Part shown: piece by piece, positions 1 to 5,802 of the stretch
How positions within the stretch are numbered: position 1 is the first letter of the stretch
Layout of the letters: every line of letters begins with the position of its first letter
Source: Myxococcales bacterium
Lineage (GTDB): Bacteria > Myxococcota_A > Polyangia > Polyangiales > Polyangiaceae
DNA length: 5,968 nt
Assembly: GCA_023248785.1 (NCBI GenBank)
Contig: JAHFDX010000003.1
Location: 23,205-29,172, forward strand
Direction: 5' to 3'
Program-made: the position numbers and the translations under genes
Notes under the pieces: model-generated
Told to the model about the DNA's origin: nothing
Database searches by the model: none
What the model saw: only the letters and a program-made list of their open reading frames with translations

Positions 1-614
1 AACGACTCGTCTCTGTGCTTCATGCGCTTCGAACCGTTCCAAGCATTCAGACGATTCGTATCGCAACGCGTGCACCAGTTACATTGCCACACCGCGTGAC
101 GAGTGAACTCGTCCGCGCACTGAAGGCGTTTCACCCGATTTGGATCATGACGCACTTCAATCACCCAAACGAGCTAACCGCGAGGGCGAAGAAAGCGTGC
201 GAACGTCTGGTGAATGGCGGGTTTCCCGTGATGAACCAAACGGTGCTACTTCGCGGCATCAACGATCGCGCCGAGACTCTTGAGCGGCTCTTTCGCGGGC
301 TCGTTGAGGTGCGTGTTCGGCCGTATTACTTGCTGCAGACCGATCCCGTGCGTGGTTCCTCGCACCTACGCACCCGTCTATCCAAAGGTGTGGAGCTGAT
401 GGATCGTCTCCAAGGGCGGCTTACCGGCATTGCCCTGCCCAAGCTGATTTGCGACACGCCAGGTGGCCTTGGTAAGGTGCCACTCTTGCCGGATTACGTG
501 GTTTCACGCACGCCCGGACGAACCACGTTGCGCACGTTTCGAGGCGAGCATGTCGATTACGTGGATCCGCCCTGCGAGGACGGTGATAATGCCGGCCAGC
601 GAGGGTTGGATTGA
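1..614 (+). CDS. KamA-family radical SAM lysine 2,3-aminomutase-like protein, C-terminal part (5' truncated)
   Basis: The reading frame is open from base 3 and has no credible start in the window, so the gene begins upstream. About 203 residues remain. Members of the family use SAM, a [4Fe-4S] cluster and PLP to move the alpha-amino group of lysine to the beta carbon; the CxxxCxxC cluster motif should lie in the missing part. Visible family signatures are IRIATRAPVTLPHRV (about 66-140), THFNHP (150-167), MNQTVLLRGIND (231-266) and the PLP-lysine motif DTPGGLGK, with the lysine codon at 474-476. Two aspartates (codons 342-344 and 453-455) align with Asp293 and Asp330 of the clostridial enzyme, which contact the substrate lysine amino group; glutamate 2,3-aminomutases differ there. 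This supports lysine or a lysine-like substrate. EpmB-type enzymes, which act on lysine for EF-P modification, lack the second aspartate and the PGGxGK form, so EpmB is less likely. The stop overlaps the next start by 4 nt. Confidence 0.9.
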   Translation, partial: RLVSVLHALRTVPSIQTIRIATRAPVTLPHRVTSELVRALKAFHPIWIMTHFNHPNELTARAKKACERLVNGGFPVMNQTVLLRGINDRAETLERLFRGLVEVRVRPYYLLQTDPVRGSSHLRTRLSKGVELMDRLQGRLTGIALPKLICDTPGGLGKVPLLPDYVVSRTPGRTTLRTFRGEHVDYVDPPCEDGDNAGQRGLD

Positions 615-700
615 AGACACGTCGGCTGATGTTCCGTTCGCGAATGGTGGTGGCGTTGCTAACCGCAACCACGTTCTTCAGTGCAGGTGAAGGATGGGCG
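611..700 (+). other. Sec signal peptide of the PEGA protein
   Basis: Residues 1-30 carry basic residues (K2, R4, R5, R9, R11), a hydrophobic core MVVALLTATTFF and a small-residue cleavage region GWAAPTAA. Cleavage is likely after A30 or A31. There is no cysteine, so it is not a lipoprotein signal. Confidence 0.75.
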
Positions 701-2416
701 GCGCCCACCGCTGCTTCGACGGCCGAGCTTGCCAAGGGTGCCAAGGCCGCGCGTGAGAAGAAGTGGGTTGAGGCGCTCGCCGCATACAAGACGAGCCATG
801 CCGCTTCGCCCAGTTCCGATGCGCTTGCCGGAATTGCCAACGCCCAATTTCAGCTTGGCGCAAACGTAGAAGCCTTCGAAGCGTATGACGAACTTCTCAA
901 GTCATATGGGGCAGGTCTAAAGCCCACCGTCCGCGCCCAGGCGGAAACGCGCATGCGCGCACTATCAACCACAACCGGGGCTCTCTCGATCCGTGTCGAC
1001 GAAGATGGTGCGAGCGTGCTCATCGACGGCGTGGAAGTTGGAACCACGCCTCTTCCGTTGTTCAAACGCGTGTCTGTGGGAACGCATCGAGTGCGCATCG
1101 TCAAGTTTGGATTTGTTCCTGTAGATATTACAAAAGACGTTGCCGCAAACGGAACGGTTACTGTGGAACTCAAGTTGACGCACGAAAAGCAAGGTGCCCG
1201 CCTTGTCGTGCGAGAGACGTCGGGTCAAGGCGTGCGTGTTCTTGTTGATGGTGTAGATGTGGGTCCTGCCCCATGGGAAGGCGACGTCGATCCCGGTAAG
1301 CATACGGTGATGGTGCGAAGCGCAACGGCTGCGTCCGAGGCGCAAACGGTGGAGCTTTTGCGTGGAGCACGCGAAGAGGTCGTTGCGACGGCACGCTCCG
1401 CGACAGCTCGCCTCGAAGTGCGAACGAGCGATGGCCTCGGAACGATTTATATCGACGGCAAAGCGGTTTCTGAGGGGAGCTACGCGGCCGACATGGCGGT
1501 AGGCCCACACGAAATCGAAGTGCGTCGCGAGGGATTCGACACGTACAAGAAGACCGTCACACTCACGGACAAGCAATCTGTATCTGAATCAGTTACATTA
1601 CGCCGTCCCGGCGAGTCGTTGACCGACAGGAGCGGTGACGCAGAGCGCATATTCCAGGGCGCATATGGTGGCTTTTCGTTGATCGGCCTCAAAGCCCTAG
1701 GCGGCATGGGTACGTCGCTCGAAACTCGATGTGGATCTCTCGGCTCGGCTTCCTGCGATACGGCATCGCCACTTGGCGGCAGTCTTCAGGGTTACTTCGG
1801 TTATACGTGGAACCCCGTTGGCTTCGAGCTCGTGTTTGGGGGAGGTGGCGATGTGGTCTCGCAGACCGCAAACATGACTGGTACCGCCATGTCCGGTGGG
1901 AATGCCCTTTATGCGAGTCCTGCGCGGACCGAGAATTTTACGTTCGTTCGCATCGGAGGCTATGGCGGCATTCGCTTGCGCCTGAGCGCGCAAGTCAGAC
2001 ACGTTCGCTTCAGTTTGGCTGCAGGTTTTGCAGCCGCGTACCGCGTGCTGTTGATGGAGCGCTCTGTCAGCACGCCGACCGGGTACTCGGACAAGTTCGT
2101 TCCTGGCGCGACGTCGTATGTAGCTCCAGCAGTTACAACTGACGCGGCGATCCACTGGCGCATGACCCCCGGAACCGCGTTGTCGCTCGGGCTCTCGCTT
2201 TGGGTGGAAAATGCGGGCGCGGGCTCGTGTCCAATCAAGAACAGCGCAGGGGCCATCACAATCGCAGGCGACGGAGCGTGCGCAACCGCGGATTCGATCC
2301 GATATCTCACGAACGGCACCAAGCCACGGATTGGCCTAGGCACGCCAAACTACACCCTCGCGAGCGGAACGCAGGTGTTCTTGGGCCCGTACCTAGGGAT
2401 GCAGTTCGGGCCGTAG
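611..2416 (+). CDS. Exported TPR/PEGA-domain protein with C-terminal beta-barrel-like region
   Basis: This 601-residue protein starts at TTG 611, with GAGGG at 601-605 upstream and a 4-nt overlap with the aminomutase stop; ATG 629 is an alternative start that also keeps the signal peptide. Residues 1-30 form a Sec signal (RR-rich n-region, hydrophobic VVALLTATTFF, cleavage near GWA/AP). Residues 37-117 are alpha-helical and TPR-like (AKAAREKKWVEALAAYKTSH, then a second helical pair). Three PEGA-type modules follow at about 123-190 (VLIDGVEVGTTPLPL), 196-262 (VLVDGVDVGPAPW) and 266-331 (IYIDGKAVSEGSY); the first is canonical and the other two diverge. Residues 345-601 are glycine- and aromatic-rich with alternating hydrophobic strands, like an outer-membrane barrel, ending MQFGP. 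Four cysteines (374, 382, 540, 557) could form disulfides. PEGA modules are usually extracytoplasmic and are thought to bind surface or wall components. The precise role is unknown. Barrel assignment is an inference. Confidence 0.82.
   Translation: MKTRRLMFRSRMVVALLTATTFFSAGEGWAAPTAASTAELAKGAKAAREKKWVEALAAYKTSHAASPSSDALAGIANAQFQLGANVEAFEAYDELLKSYGAGLKPTVRAQAETRMRALSTTTGALSIRVDEDGASVLIDGVEVGTTPLPLFKRVSVGTHRVRIVKFGFVPVDITKDVAANGTVTVELKLTHEKQGARLVVRETSGQGVRVLVDGVDVGPAPWEGDVDPGKHTVMVRSATAASEAQTVELLRGAREEVVATARSATARLEVRTSDGLGTIYIDGKAVSEGSYAADMAVGPHEIEVRREGFDTYKKTVTLTDKQSVSESVTLRRPGESLTDRSGDAERIFQGAYGGFSLIGLKALGGMGTSLETRCGSLGSASCDTASPLGGSLQGYFGYTWNPVGFELVFGGGGDVVSQTANMTGTAMSGGNALYASPARTENFTFVRIGGYGGIRLRLSAQVRHVRFSLAAGFAAAYRVLLMERSVSTPTGYSDKFVPGATSYVAPAVTTDAAIHWRMTPGTALSLGLSLWVENAGAGSCPIKNSAGAITIAGDGACATADSIRYLTNGTKPRIGLGTPNYTLASGTQVFLGPYLGMQFGP
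977..1603 (+). repeat. Three tandem PEGA-type modules within the envelope protein
   Basis: The modules lie at about 977-1180, 1196-1396 and 1406-1603. Each has the pattern of a hydrophobic strand, a V/I-x-V/I-D-G turn, a GxxP-like or equivalent segment, then a (V/P)G-(T/K/P)-H strand (VGTHRVRI, PGKHTVMV, VGPHEIEV) and in the first and third an aromatic-containing GF turn. The match is at protein level only; I see no close DNA repetition, so the duplication is old or the modules were acquired separately. Module 3 lacks the TP of the PEGA signature. Confidence 0.7.
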
Positions 2417-2496
2417 GGCTGGGGAAAGCGCGGGGCTTGAATCACAATTGTCTTGGCGCTGTCACACTCCGGACGGTTTGAGCGATAGGCTTCTTG
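2417..2496 (+). other. Intergenic region before the sigma factor gene
   Basis: This 80-nt gap holds a short palindrome ACAATTGT (2444-2451), a weak 4-bp hairpin AAGC/GCTT (2426-2438) without a T run, and the first copy of the bipartite element (2461-2486). I see no convincing terminator for the upstream gene and no standard -35/-10 pair. Confidence 0.5.
2461..2486 (+). promoter_or_regulatory. Bipartite element GTCACACTCC-N11-GCGAT, copy 1 (upstream of sigma factor gene)
   Basis: GTCACACTCC (2461-2470) and GCGAT (2482-2486) recur with the same 11-nt spacing at 3544-3569, upstream of the hydrolase. The two-block layout resembles an ECF-type -35/-10 promoter or an operator. Here the downstream block ends only 10 nt before ATG 2497, which would leave a very short leader; this argues for an operator, or for a start at ATG 2503, if the element is real. 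Confidence 0.35.
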
Positions 2497-3531
2497 ATGG
2501 CCATGAGTGCCCCTTCGTCTGTTTCAACCGGCTCAACCGCAAAGGGTGATTGGCTCTCGGACCCTGAATTTCGCAAGGCGCTTGGGAGCTACGTGCGCCG
2601 AAAGGTGCGCGCCGAGGATGCGGACGACGTCGTTCAGAGTGTCCTTGTTGAAGCGCTGGCTGCCCCGTCGATTCCGCCCACGGTGGCCGAGTTCCGTCGA
2701 TGGATTTTTGCCGTGGCGCGCAACACCATCGCCGATCACTACCGAAAACGAAAAAATACCGAAGAGCTTGGCGAGCAAGGCAAAGAGCATGGGGAGTTCG
2801 ACTGGATAGAACTCGAGCGGTGGCTCGAGCGCCTCGCCATTCGCGGCGATGACCATGTCCAAACGATGCAGTGGATGGCGCGTGAAGCCGACGGTGAGAA
2901 GCTCGAACATATCGCGCAGAGCGAAGGACTCCCCGCACCCCAAGTACGCCAACGCGTGTCGCGATTGCGGCGCTTTCTCAGAAAACACTGGCAAGCCGAA
3001 CTCGCACTGATGGCCGCCATCGCCATCCTCTCCCTTGTGCTCGCGCGCAAGTGGGAACAAGGACAGGCGAAGCCCACGATCGTTCCTTCGCCCGAGTTTA
3101 TTGCGCCCGATATCGCGCGCGGAAAAGAGGCGCGTCGCAGGGCATTTGAAGCCTGCGATCGGCAAGAGTGGCAACCGTGTCTCGAAGGCCTCGATGAAGC
3201 GAAGCGCCTCGACCCTGCAGGCGATGCGACGAACGATGTGGAAACGATGCGCGCGAAAGTAAAAGAAGCGATCGAGAAGCCGCAAGTCACAGACCCTTCC
3301 ATCCCGGAAGGTGCTGCAATCCCCTTCAATGATTCATCGAAGGGCTCGATCGACCTCCCCGCGCGCAAGCGTGAACCACGCCCGCAAAAACAATCGAAGC
3401 CCGGCCCCGGTGCGCCAATTCCTGCGCCAAGCGCGATCTACGACATAGCGCCCCCGGAATCGAAGACAGGCGTCGATGCGAAAGAGCCAGCGGGATCGAA
3501 GCCGTCGATAACGAAGAATTTACCCAAATAG
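2497..3531 (+). CDS. Membrane-anchored ECF-type sigma-70 family RNA polymerase sigma factor
   Basis: This is a 344-residue protein from ATG 2497; TTG 2494 and ATG 2503 are in-frame alternatives. AGG at 2487-2489 sits 7 nt before ATG 2497, which favours that start. Region 2 spans about residues 24-88, with DADDVVQSVLVEA and the promoter-melting and -10 recognition segment RRWIFAVARNTIADHYRKRK. Region 4 spans about 119-164 and contains a helix-turn-helix (EHIAQSEGLPAPQVRQRVSR) that would read the -35 element. Unlike ordinary ECF factors of about 170-200 residues, a hydrophobic segment follows directly (LALMAAIAILSLVLA, residues 169-183), preceded by basic RLRRFLRKHW, predicting N-in/C-out topology. 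The tail has one TPR-like helical hairpin (about 208-238, cysteines 220 and 228) and a proline/lysine-rich, probably disordered end. The family directs RNA polymerase to stress or envelope promoters. No separate anti-sigma gene is seen nearby, so control may act through this fused tail. The membrane core is short (15 residues), so anchoring is likely but not certain. Confidence 0.85.
   Translation: MAMSAPSSVSTGSTAKGDWLSDPEFRKALGSYVRRKVRAEDADDVVQSVLVEALAAPSIPPTVAEFRRWIFAVARNTIADHYRKRKNTEELGEQGKEHGEFDWIELERWLERLAIRGDDHVQTMQWMAREADGEKLEHIAQSEGLPAPQVRQRVSRLRRFLRKHWQAELALMAAIAILSLVLARKWEQGQAKPTIVPSPEFIAPDIARGKEARRRAFEACDRQEWQPCLEGLDEAKRLDPAGDATNDVETMRAKVKEAIEKPQVTDPSIPEGAAIPFNDSSKGSIDLPARKREPRPQKQSKPGPGAPIPAPSAIYDIAPPESKTGVDAKEPAGSKPSITKNLPK
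3001..3045 (+). other. Predicted transmembrane segment of the sigma factor
   Basis: Fifteen uncharged residues, LALMAAIAILSLVLA, lie directly after region 4. They are flanked by tryptophans (W166 and W186) and by a strongly basic stretch on the N-terminal side, consistent with the DNA-binding part staying in the cytoplasm and the C-terminal 160 residues being periplasmic. Confidence 0.7.
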
Positions 3532-3543
3532 CGAGGCGCGTTC

Positions 3544-3569
3544 GTCACACTCCATCGCGACCAGGCGAT
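3544..3569 (+). promoter_or_regulatory. Bipartite element GTCACACTCC-N11-GCGAT, copy 2 (upstream of hydrolase gene)
   Basis: GTCACACTCC (3544-3553) and GCGAT (3565-3569) match copy 1 at 2461-2486 in both blocks and in spacing. If this is a promoter, transcription would begin near 3576 and give a leader of about 44 nt with a good ribosome binding site before ATG 3620, a geometry that suits a promoter better than at copy 1. Confidence 0.38.
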
Positions 3570-3570
3570 G
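3553..3570 (+). terminator. Weak hairpin, possible terminator of the sigma factor gene
   Basis: CATCGC (3553-3558) pairs perfectly with GCGATG (3565-3570) around a 6-nt loop, followed by TCTTTC (3571-3576). The stem is short and the T run is interrupted, so termination would be inefficient. It overlaps the bipartite element, so the hairpin may be a by-product of that sequence. Confidence 0.25.
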
Positions 3571-3609
3571 TCTTTCATGAGCGGCGCGGCAGTTGGGGCC
3601 GACGCCCTC

Positions 3610-3615
3610 GGAGGA
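3610..3615 (+). promoter_or_regulatory. Ribosome binding site fixing the hydrolase start
   Basis: GGAGGA lies 4 nt before ATG 3620. It favours ATG 3620 over the in-frame upstream TTG at 3593, which has no comparable sequence before it. Confidence 0.75.
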
Positions 3616-3619
3616 CATC

Positions 3620-4447
3620 ATGTCAACGACGAGAGGTTGGCTTGCGGCCACGTTTGCGGTCGCAAGCATTGGGATTTCTGTATGCCCAATGCACCACGGG
3701 ACGGTGAATGTGCTTGCACACTCGGTTGCGCAATTGGTAACGGTGACAGAACCATTTCGGATCACTGAATTGAGATCCGAAGCGCTTCCCACCCCAGAAC
3801 CTCTCGACACGTGGGTGCCCACGAAAAGCAAGCACGGGGAATCGACGACACGCGTGATCGTGGAGCGCGGCGAGAATGCGCACGCGCCTCCGATTGTGAT
3901 GTTGGGTGGCATGTGTTCGCTCGTGGAGTGGACATGCGGCTCACTCAATGCGGCCGGTGACGAGCACGCGTTCGTGTGTCCGAAACCGACGGGACGATGC
4001 AGCAACGGTACGCCTAACTGGGACAACCTTTGGATGAGCGCGTACGACCTCGTCGATCAAAGCGTAACCTCCGTAGCGCGCGCGCACCCCGAAGCCATTG
4101 ACCGCGAGCGAGCGATCTTGGCCGGGTTCTCCATGGGCGCGCTCGTCGCGGCAAACTACGTGATGAGTCGCCCCGGATATCGGCGCGTGCTCCTCGCGGG
4201 TGCGTTCGTACAGCTCGAAGTGGAAACCTTGCGCAAGAACGGCGTTGAGCGGGTGCTCCTCGCCTCGAACGACTGGGACATGGCAAGACCCTCGATGGTG
4301 AACACGGCAAAAAAATTGTCGGCCCAAGGATTCGCAGCGCGCTTTCTCAGCACCGGACCCGGCGGACACGGCTTTGCCCCATCGGAAGCGTGGTGGAAGA
4401 TGGCGCTCGCGTGGTTGCAAGATGAGAACTTGGCGTCGCTTGAATAG
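3620..4447 (+). CDS. Exported alpha/beta hydrolase-fold protein
   Basis: This is a 275-residue protein from ATG 3620. The N-terminus (STTRGWLAATFAVASIGISV) is a probable Sec signal; a cysteine follows at position 22, but ISVC is a poor lipobox. The hydrolase core runs from about residue 88: strand VMLGGMC with the likely oxyanion region (92-98), nucleophile elbow AGFSMGA with Ser171 (codon 4130-4132), acid candidates Asp218 or Asp220 in SNDWDMARPS, and His250 in GPGGHGF (codon 4367-4369). The triad is therefore complete and in the usual order. Four cysteines in the insert between core strands (99, 106, 120, 127) suggest disulfides, matching an extracytoplasmic location. Likely reaction is ester or similar hydrolysis; substrate cannot be told from sequence. 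Related folds include carboxylesterases, dienelactone hydrolases and polyhydroxyalkanoate-depolymerase-like enzymes. It lies after the sigma factor gene with a shared upstream element, so it could be a target of that factor. Stops TAG TAA occur in tandem. Confidence 0.8.
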   Translation: MSTTRGWLAATFAVASIGISVCPMHHGTVNVLAHSVAQLVTVTEPFRITELRSEALPTPEPLDTWVPTKSKHGESTTRVIVERGENAHAPPIVMLGGMCSLVEWTCGSLNAAGDEHAFVCPKPTGRCSNGTPNWDNLWMSAYDLVDQSVTSVARAHPEAIDRERAILAGFSMGALVAANYVMSRPGYRRVLLAGAFVQLEVETLRKNGVERVLLASNDWDMARPSMVNTAKKLSAQGFAARFLSTGPGGHGFAPSEAWWKMALAWLQDENLASLE

Positions 4448-4511
4448 TAACTACAGAAGTAACCAATATGCGTGCACTTGACTCACGAGCCTCCGCTTGG
4501 GAGAAGGACTC
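4448..4511 (+). other. Intergenic region before the deoxyhypusine synthase-like gene
   Basis: This 64-nt gap starts with a second in-frame stop (TAA) and ends in a purine-rich ribosome binding site. AGTAAC occurs twice (4446-4451 and 4458-4463). TTGACT at 4478-4483 resembles a -35 box, but the expected -10 position falls on the ribosome binding site. I see no terminator hairpin. Confidence 0.45.
4500..4508 (+). promoter_or_regulatory. Ribosome binding site fixing the start of the deoxyhypusine synthase-like gene
   Basis: GGAGAAGGA ends 3 nt before ATG 4512, so the ATG is the start. The in-frame TTG at 4497 would place this sequence inside the coding region. Confidence 0.75.
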
Positions 4512-5732
4512 ATGGCTAAGGCCGCTCGCACGCCAAAAGTCGCTACCCAAGGGCGTCTTCGCAAAGACTTCGACAAAGCCCGCGATGTAAGGCCGCTCGG
4601 CATCACCGGAAAAGAAAAGCCGCTCGATATCATTACGCGCATGTTTCCTGCGTATGTCGGCCGCCAAGAACGCACCGCGTTTGAACTCATGAAAAAAAGC
4701 GTGCAAGACGACGCCGCTGTATTCCTGACGTTGTCAGGGGCGATGACCCCTGCGGGACTTCACCAGTCGTGCATCATCCCACTCATTGAACGAGGAATCA
4801 TCGATTGCATCACGACGACCGGCGCGAACCTGTACCACGATGCGCACCGCGTGATTGGCCACCGTATTCGCGAGATCGAACCGAACGCAGGCGACCTTCA
4901 GTACCGACTTGCGCGCATCATCCGCATTTACGATCTCGGATTTTGGGAAGAAACGCTGCTCGAGACCGACAAACTCTTTAGCGCGATTTTGCGCGGACCC
5001 GAGTTTCAGCATCGGATGACCACACCGAAGCTTCATTACCTGCTCGGCAAGCGCATTTACGAAATGGAAGAGGCGCTTGGCGTTACGAATCCATCGTTGC
5101 TCTCCACGGCATATCGTTACGGCGTTCCCATCTTCGTCGGCGCCGTCCAAGATGGATCGATCTTTCTCAACATCGTCAAGTTGAAGCGACTGCTTGGAAA
5201 ATCCTTCAAGCTTGAGATCGACGTATGCGACGACGTGTTCGAGATGGGCGCCATCCAGCACCACTGCTTCTCCACCCTGAAGAAGAAGATGGCGATCTGG
5301 ATCTTGGGCGGAGGCGTTCCGAAGAACTACACGCTCCAGGGCGAACCATTGCTCGACCAGATTCTTGGAGTGCCCACTCACGGATTCGATCTCGATGTGC
5401 AGTTTTGCGTCGACCCGGTCGACAATGGCGCCTTGAGTTCATGCCCCGCCGGCGAAGGACATACGTGGGGTAAGGTTTCCGCCGAGAGCGTGGCAACGGG
5501 ATCGATGTACTGCCACACCGACGTGACGGCCGTTTTCCCTTGGCTCACGTACGCGCTGTTGTCAGACGAACGCGTGCACCGCAAGCATCGCAGACTTTAC
5601 AATGCAAGAGACCTTGCCGTGCGCACCTTGCAGCGGGCCGTTGAACGCCGCCGCAAGGTGCTGAAGTCGACAATCGAGTATCGCTTCCCTAAGCGGGCGA
5701 AGAAATTGCAGGCGAAAAAGCGCAGTCGATAG
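4512..5732 (+). CDS. Deoxyhypusine synthase-like protein
   Basis: This is a 406-residue protein from ATG 4512. In archaea and eukaryotes, deoxyhypusine synthase uses NAD and spermidine to transfer an aminobutyl group to a lysine of IF5A. Bacteria lack eIF5A/hypusine; relatives of this fold make homospermidine or act on other amines, so the acceptor is probably a small polyamine. Family landmarks are TLSGAMTPAGLHQ (73-85) and TTTGANLYHDAHR (101-113) of the NAD site, VGAVQDGSI (209-217), ILGGGVPKNY (264-273) and HTWGK (317-321). Lys321 (codon 5472-5474) aligns with catalytic Lys329 of the human enzyme; Trp319 and Glu315 align with Trp327 and Glu323. The human histidine pair after GGGVVK is replaced by NY, as I recall for bacterial DHS-like proteins. 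The N-terminal 25 and C-terminal 50 residues are very basic (ending KRAKKLQAKKRSR), suggesting nucleic-acid or ribosome contact or simply a flexible tail. The enzyme should be cytoplasmic and tetrameric. Donor and acceptor are not determined. Confidence 0.88.
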   Translation: MAKAARTPKVATQGRLRKDFDKARDVRPLGITGKEKPLDIITRMFPAYVGRQERTAFELMKKSVQDDAAVFLTLSGAMTPAGLHQSCIIPLIERGIIDCITTTGANLYHDAHRVIGHRIREIEPNAGDLQYRLARIIRIYDLGFWEETLLETDKLFSAILRGPEFQHRMTTPKLHYLLGKRIYEMEEALGVTNPSLLSTAYRYGVPIFVGAVQDGSIFLNIVKLKRLLGKSFKLEIDVCDDVFEMGAIQHHCFSTLKKKMAIWILGGGVPKNYTLQGEPLLDQILGVPTHGFDLDVQFCVDPVDNGALSSCPAGEGHTWGKVSAESVATGSMYCHTDVTAVFPWLTYALLSDERVHRKHRRLYNARDLAVRTLQRAVERRRKVLKSTIEYRFPKRAKKLQAKKRSR

Positions 5733-5802
5733 CATTTACCCACCGAAACGCGCGGTCGCGATACCATCATTCTGTAAGGTGTAAGCGAAGGCCTGGTGAA
5801 GC
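5733..5802 (+). other. Intergenic region before the PilZ gene
   Basis: This 70-nt gap has a GC-rich middle (CGCGCGGTCGCG, 5749-5760) with only short self-pairing, and no T run, so I do not call a terminator. GGTGA at 5795-5799 is a modest ribosome binding site for ATG 5803; GAAGG at 5787-5791 is an alternative. No firm promoter is visible. Confidence 0.45.

Larger units (their letters stand above)
3532..3619 (+). other. Intergenic region between sigma factor and hydrolase genes
   Basis: This 88-nt gap contains the second copy of the bipartite element (3544-3569), a 6-bp hairpin (3553-3570) and a strong Shine-Dalgarno sequence (3610-3615). A short ATG-initiated frame at 3568 runs into the hydrolase gene out of frame and is not credible as a gene. 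Confidence 0.55.

Noticed and set aside
965..1576. Open frame of about 200 codons on the - strand opposite the PEGA gene
   Set aside because: It lies fully inside a well-supported gene, its translation has no recognisable motif and it is rich in Arg/His/Ser, as expected for an antisense shadow in GC-rich DNA.
2533..3285. Open frame of 250 codons on the - strand opposite the sigma factor gene
   Set aside because: The + strand frame has clear sigma regions 2 and 4; the antisense product has no coherent domain and no ribosome binding site that I can see.
3677..3690. Lipoprotein signal ending at Cys22 of the hydrolase
   Set aside because: The residues before the cysteine (I-S-V) do not fit the usual L-A/S-G/A lipobox, so an ordinary signal peptide is more likely.
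3568..3768. Short + strand ATG frame overlapping the start of the hydrolase gene
   Set aside because: It has no ribosome binding site, runs out of frame through the signal-peptide coding region and lacks any motif.
4478..4506. TTGACT as a -35 box for the deoxyhypusine synthase-like gene
   Set aside because: At normal spacing the -10 position is GAGAAG, which is the ribosome binding site; no -10-like sequence fits.
4734..5381. Open frame of 215 codons on the - strand opposite the deoxyhypusine synthase-like gene
   Set aside because: The + strand encodes a conserved enzyme throughout this region; the antisense frame is a codon-bias artefact.
5744..5760. GC-rich self-complementary stretch after the deoxyhypusine synthase-like gene as a terminator
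   Set aside because: Only about 4 bp can pair in any arrangement and no T run follows.
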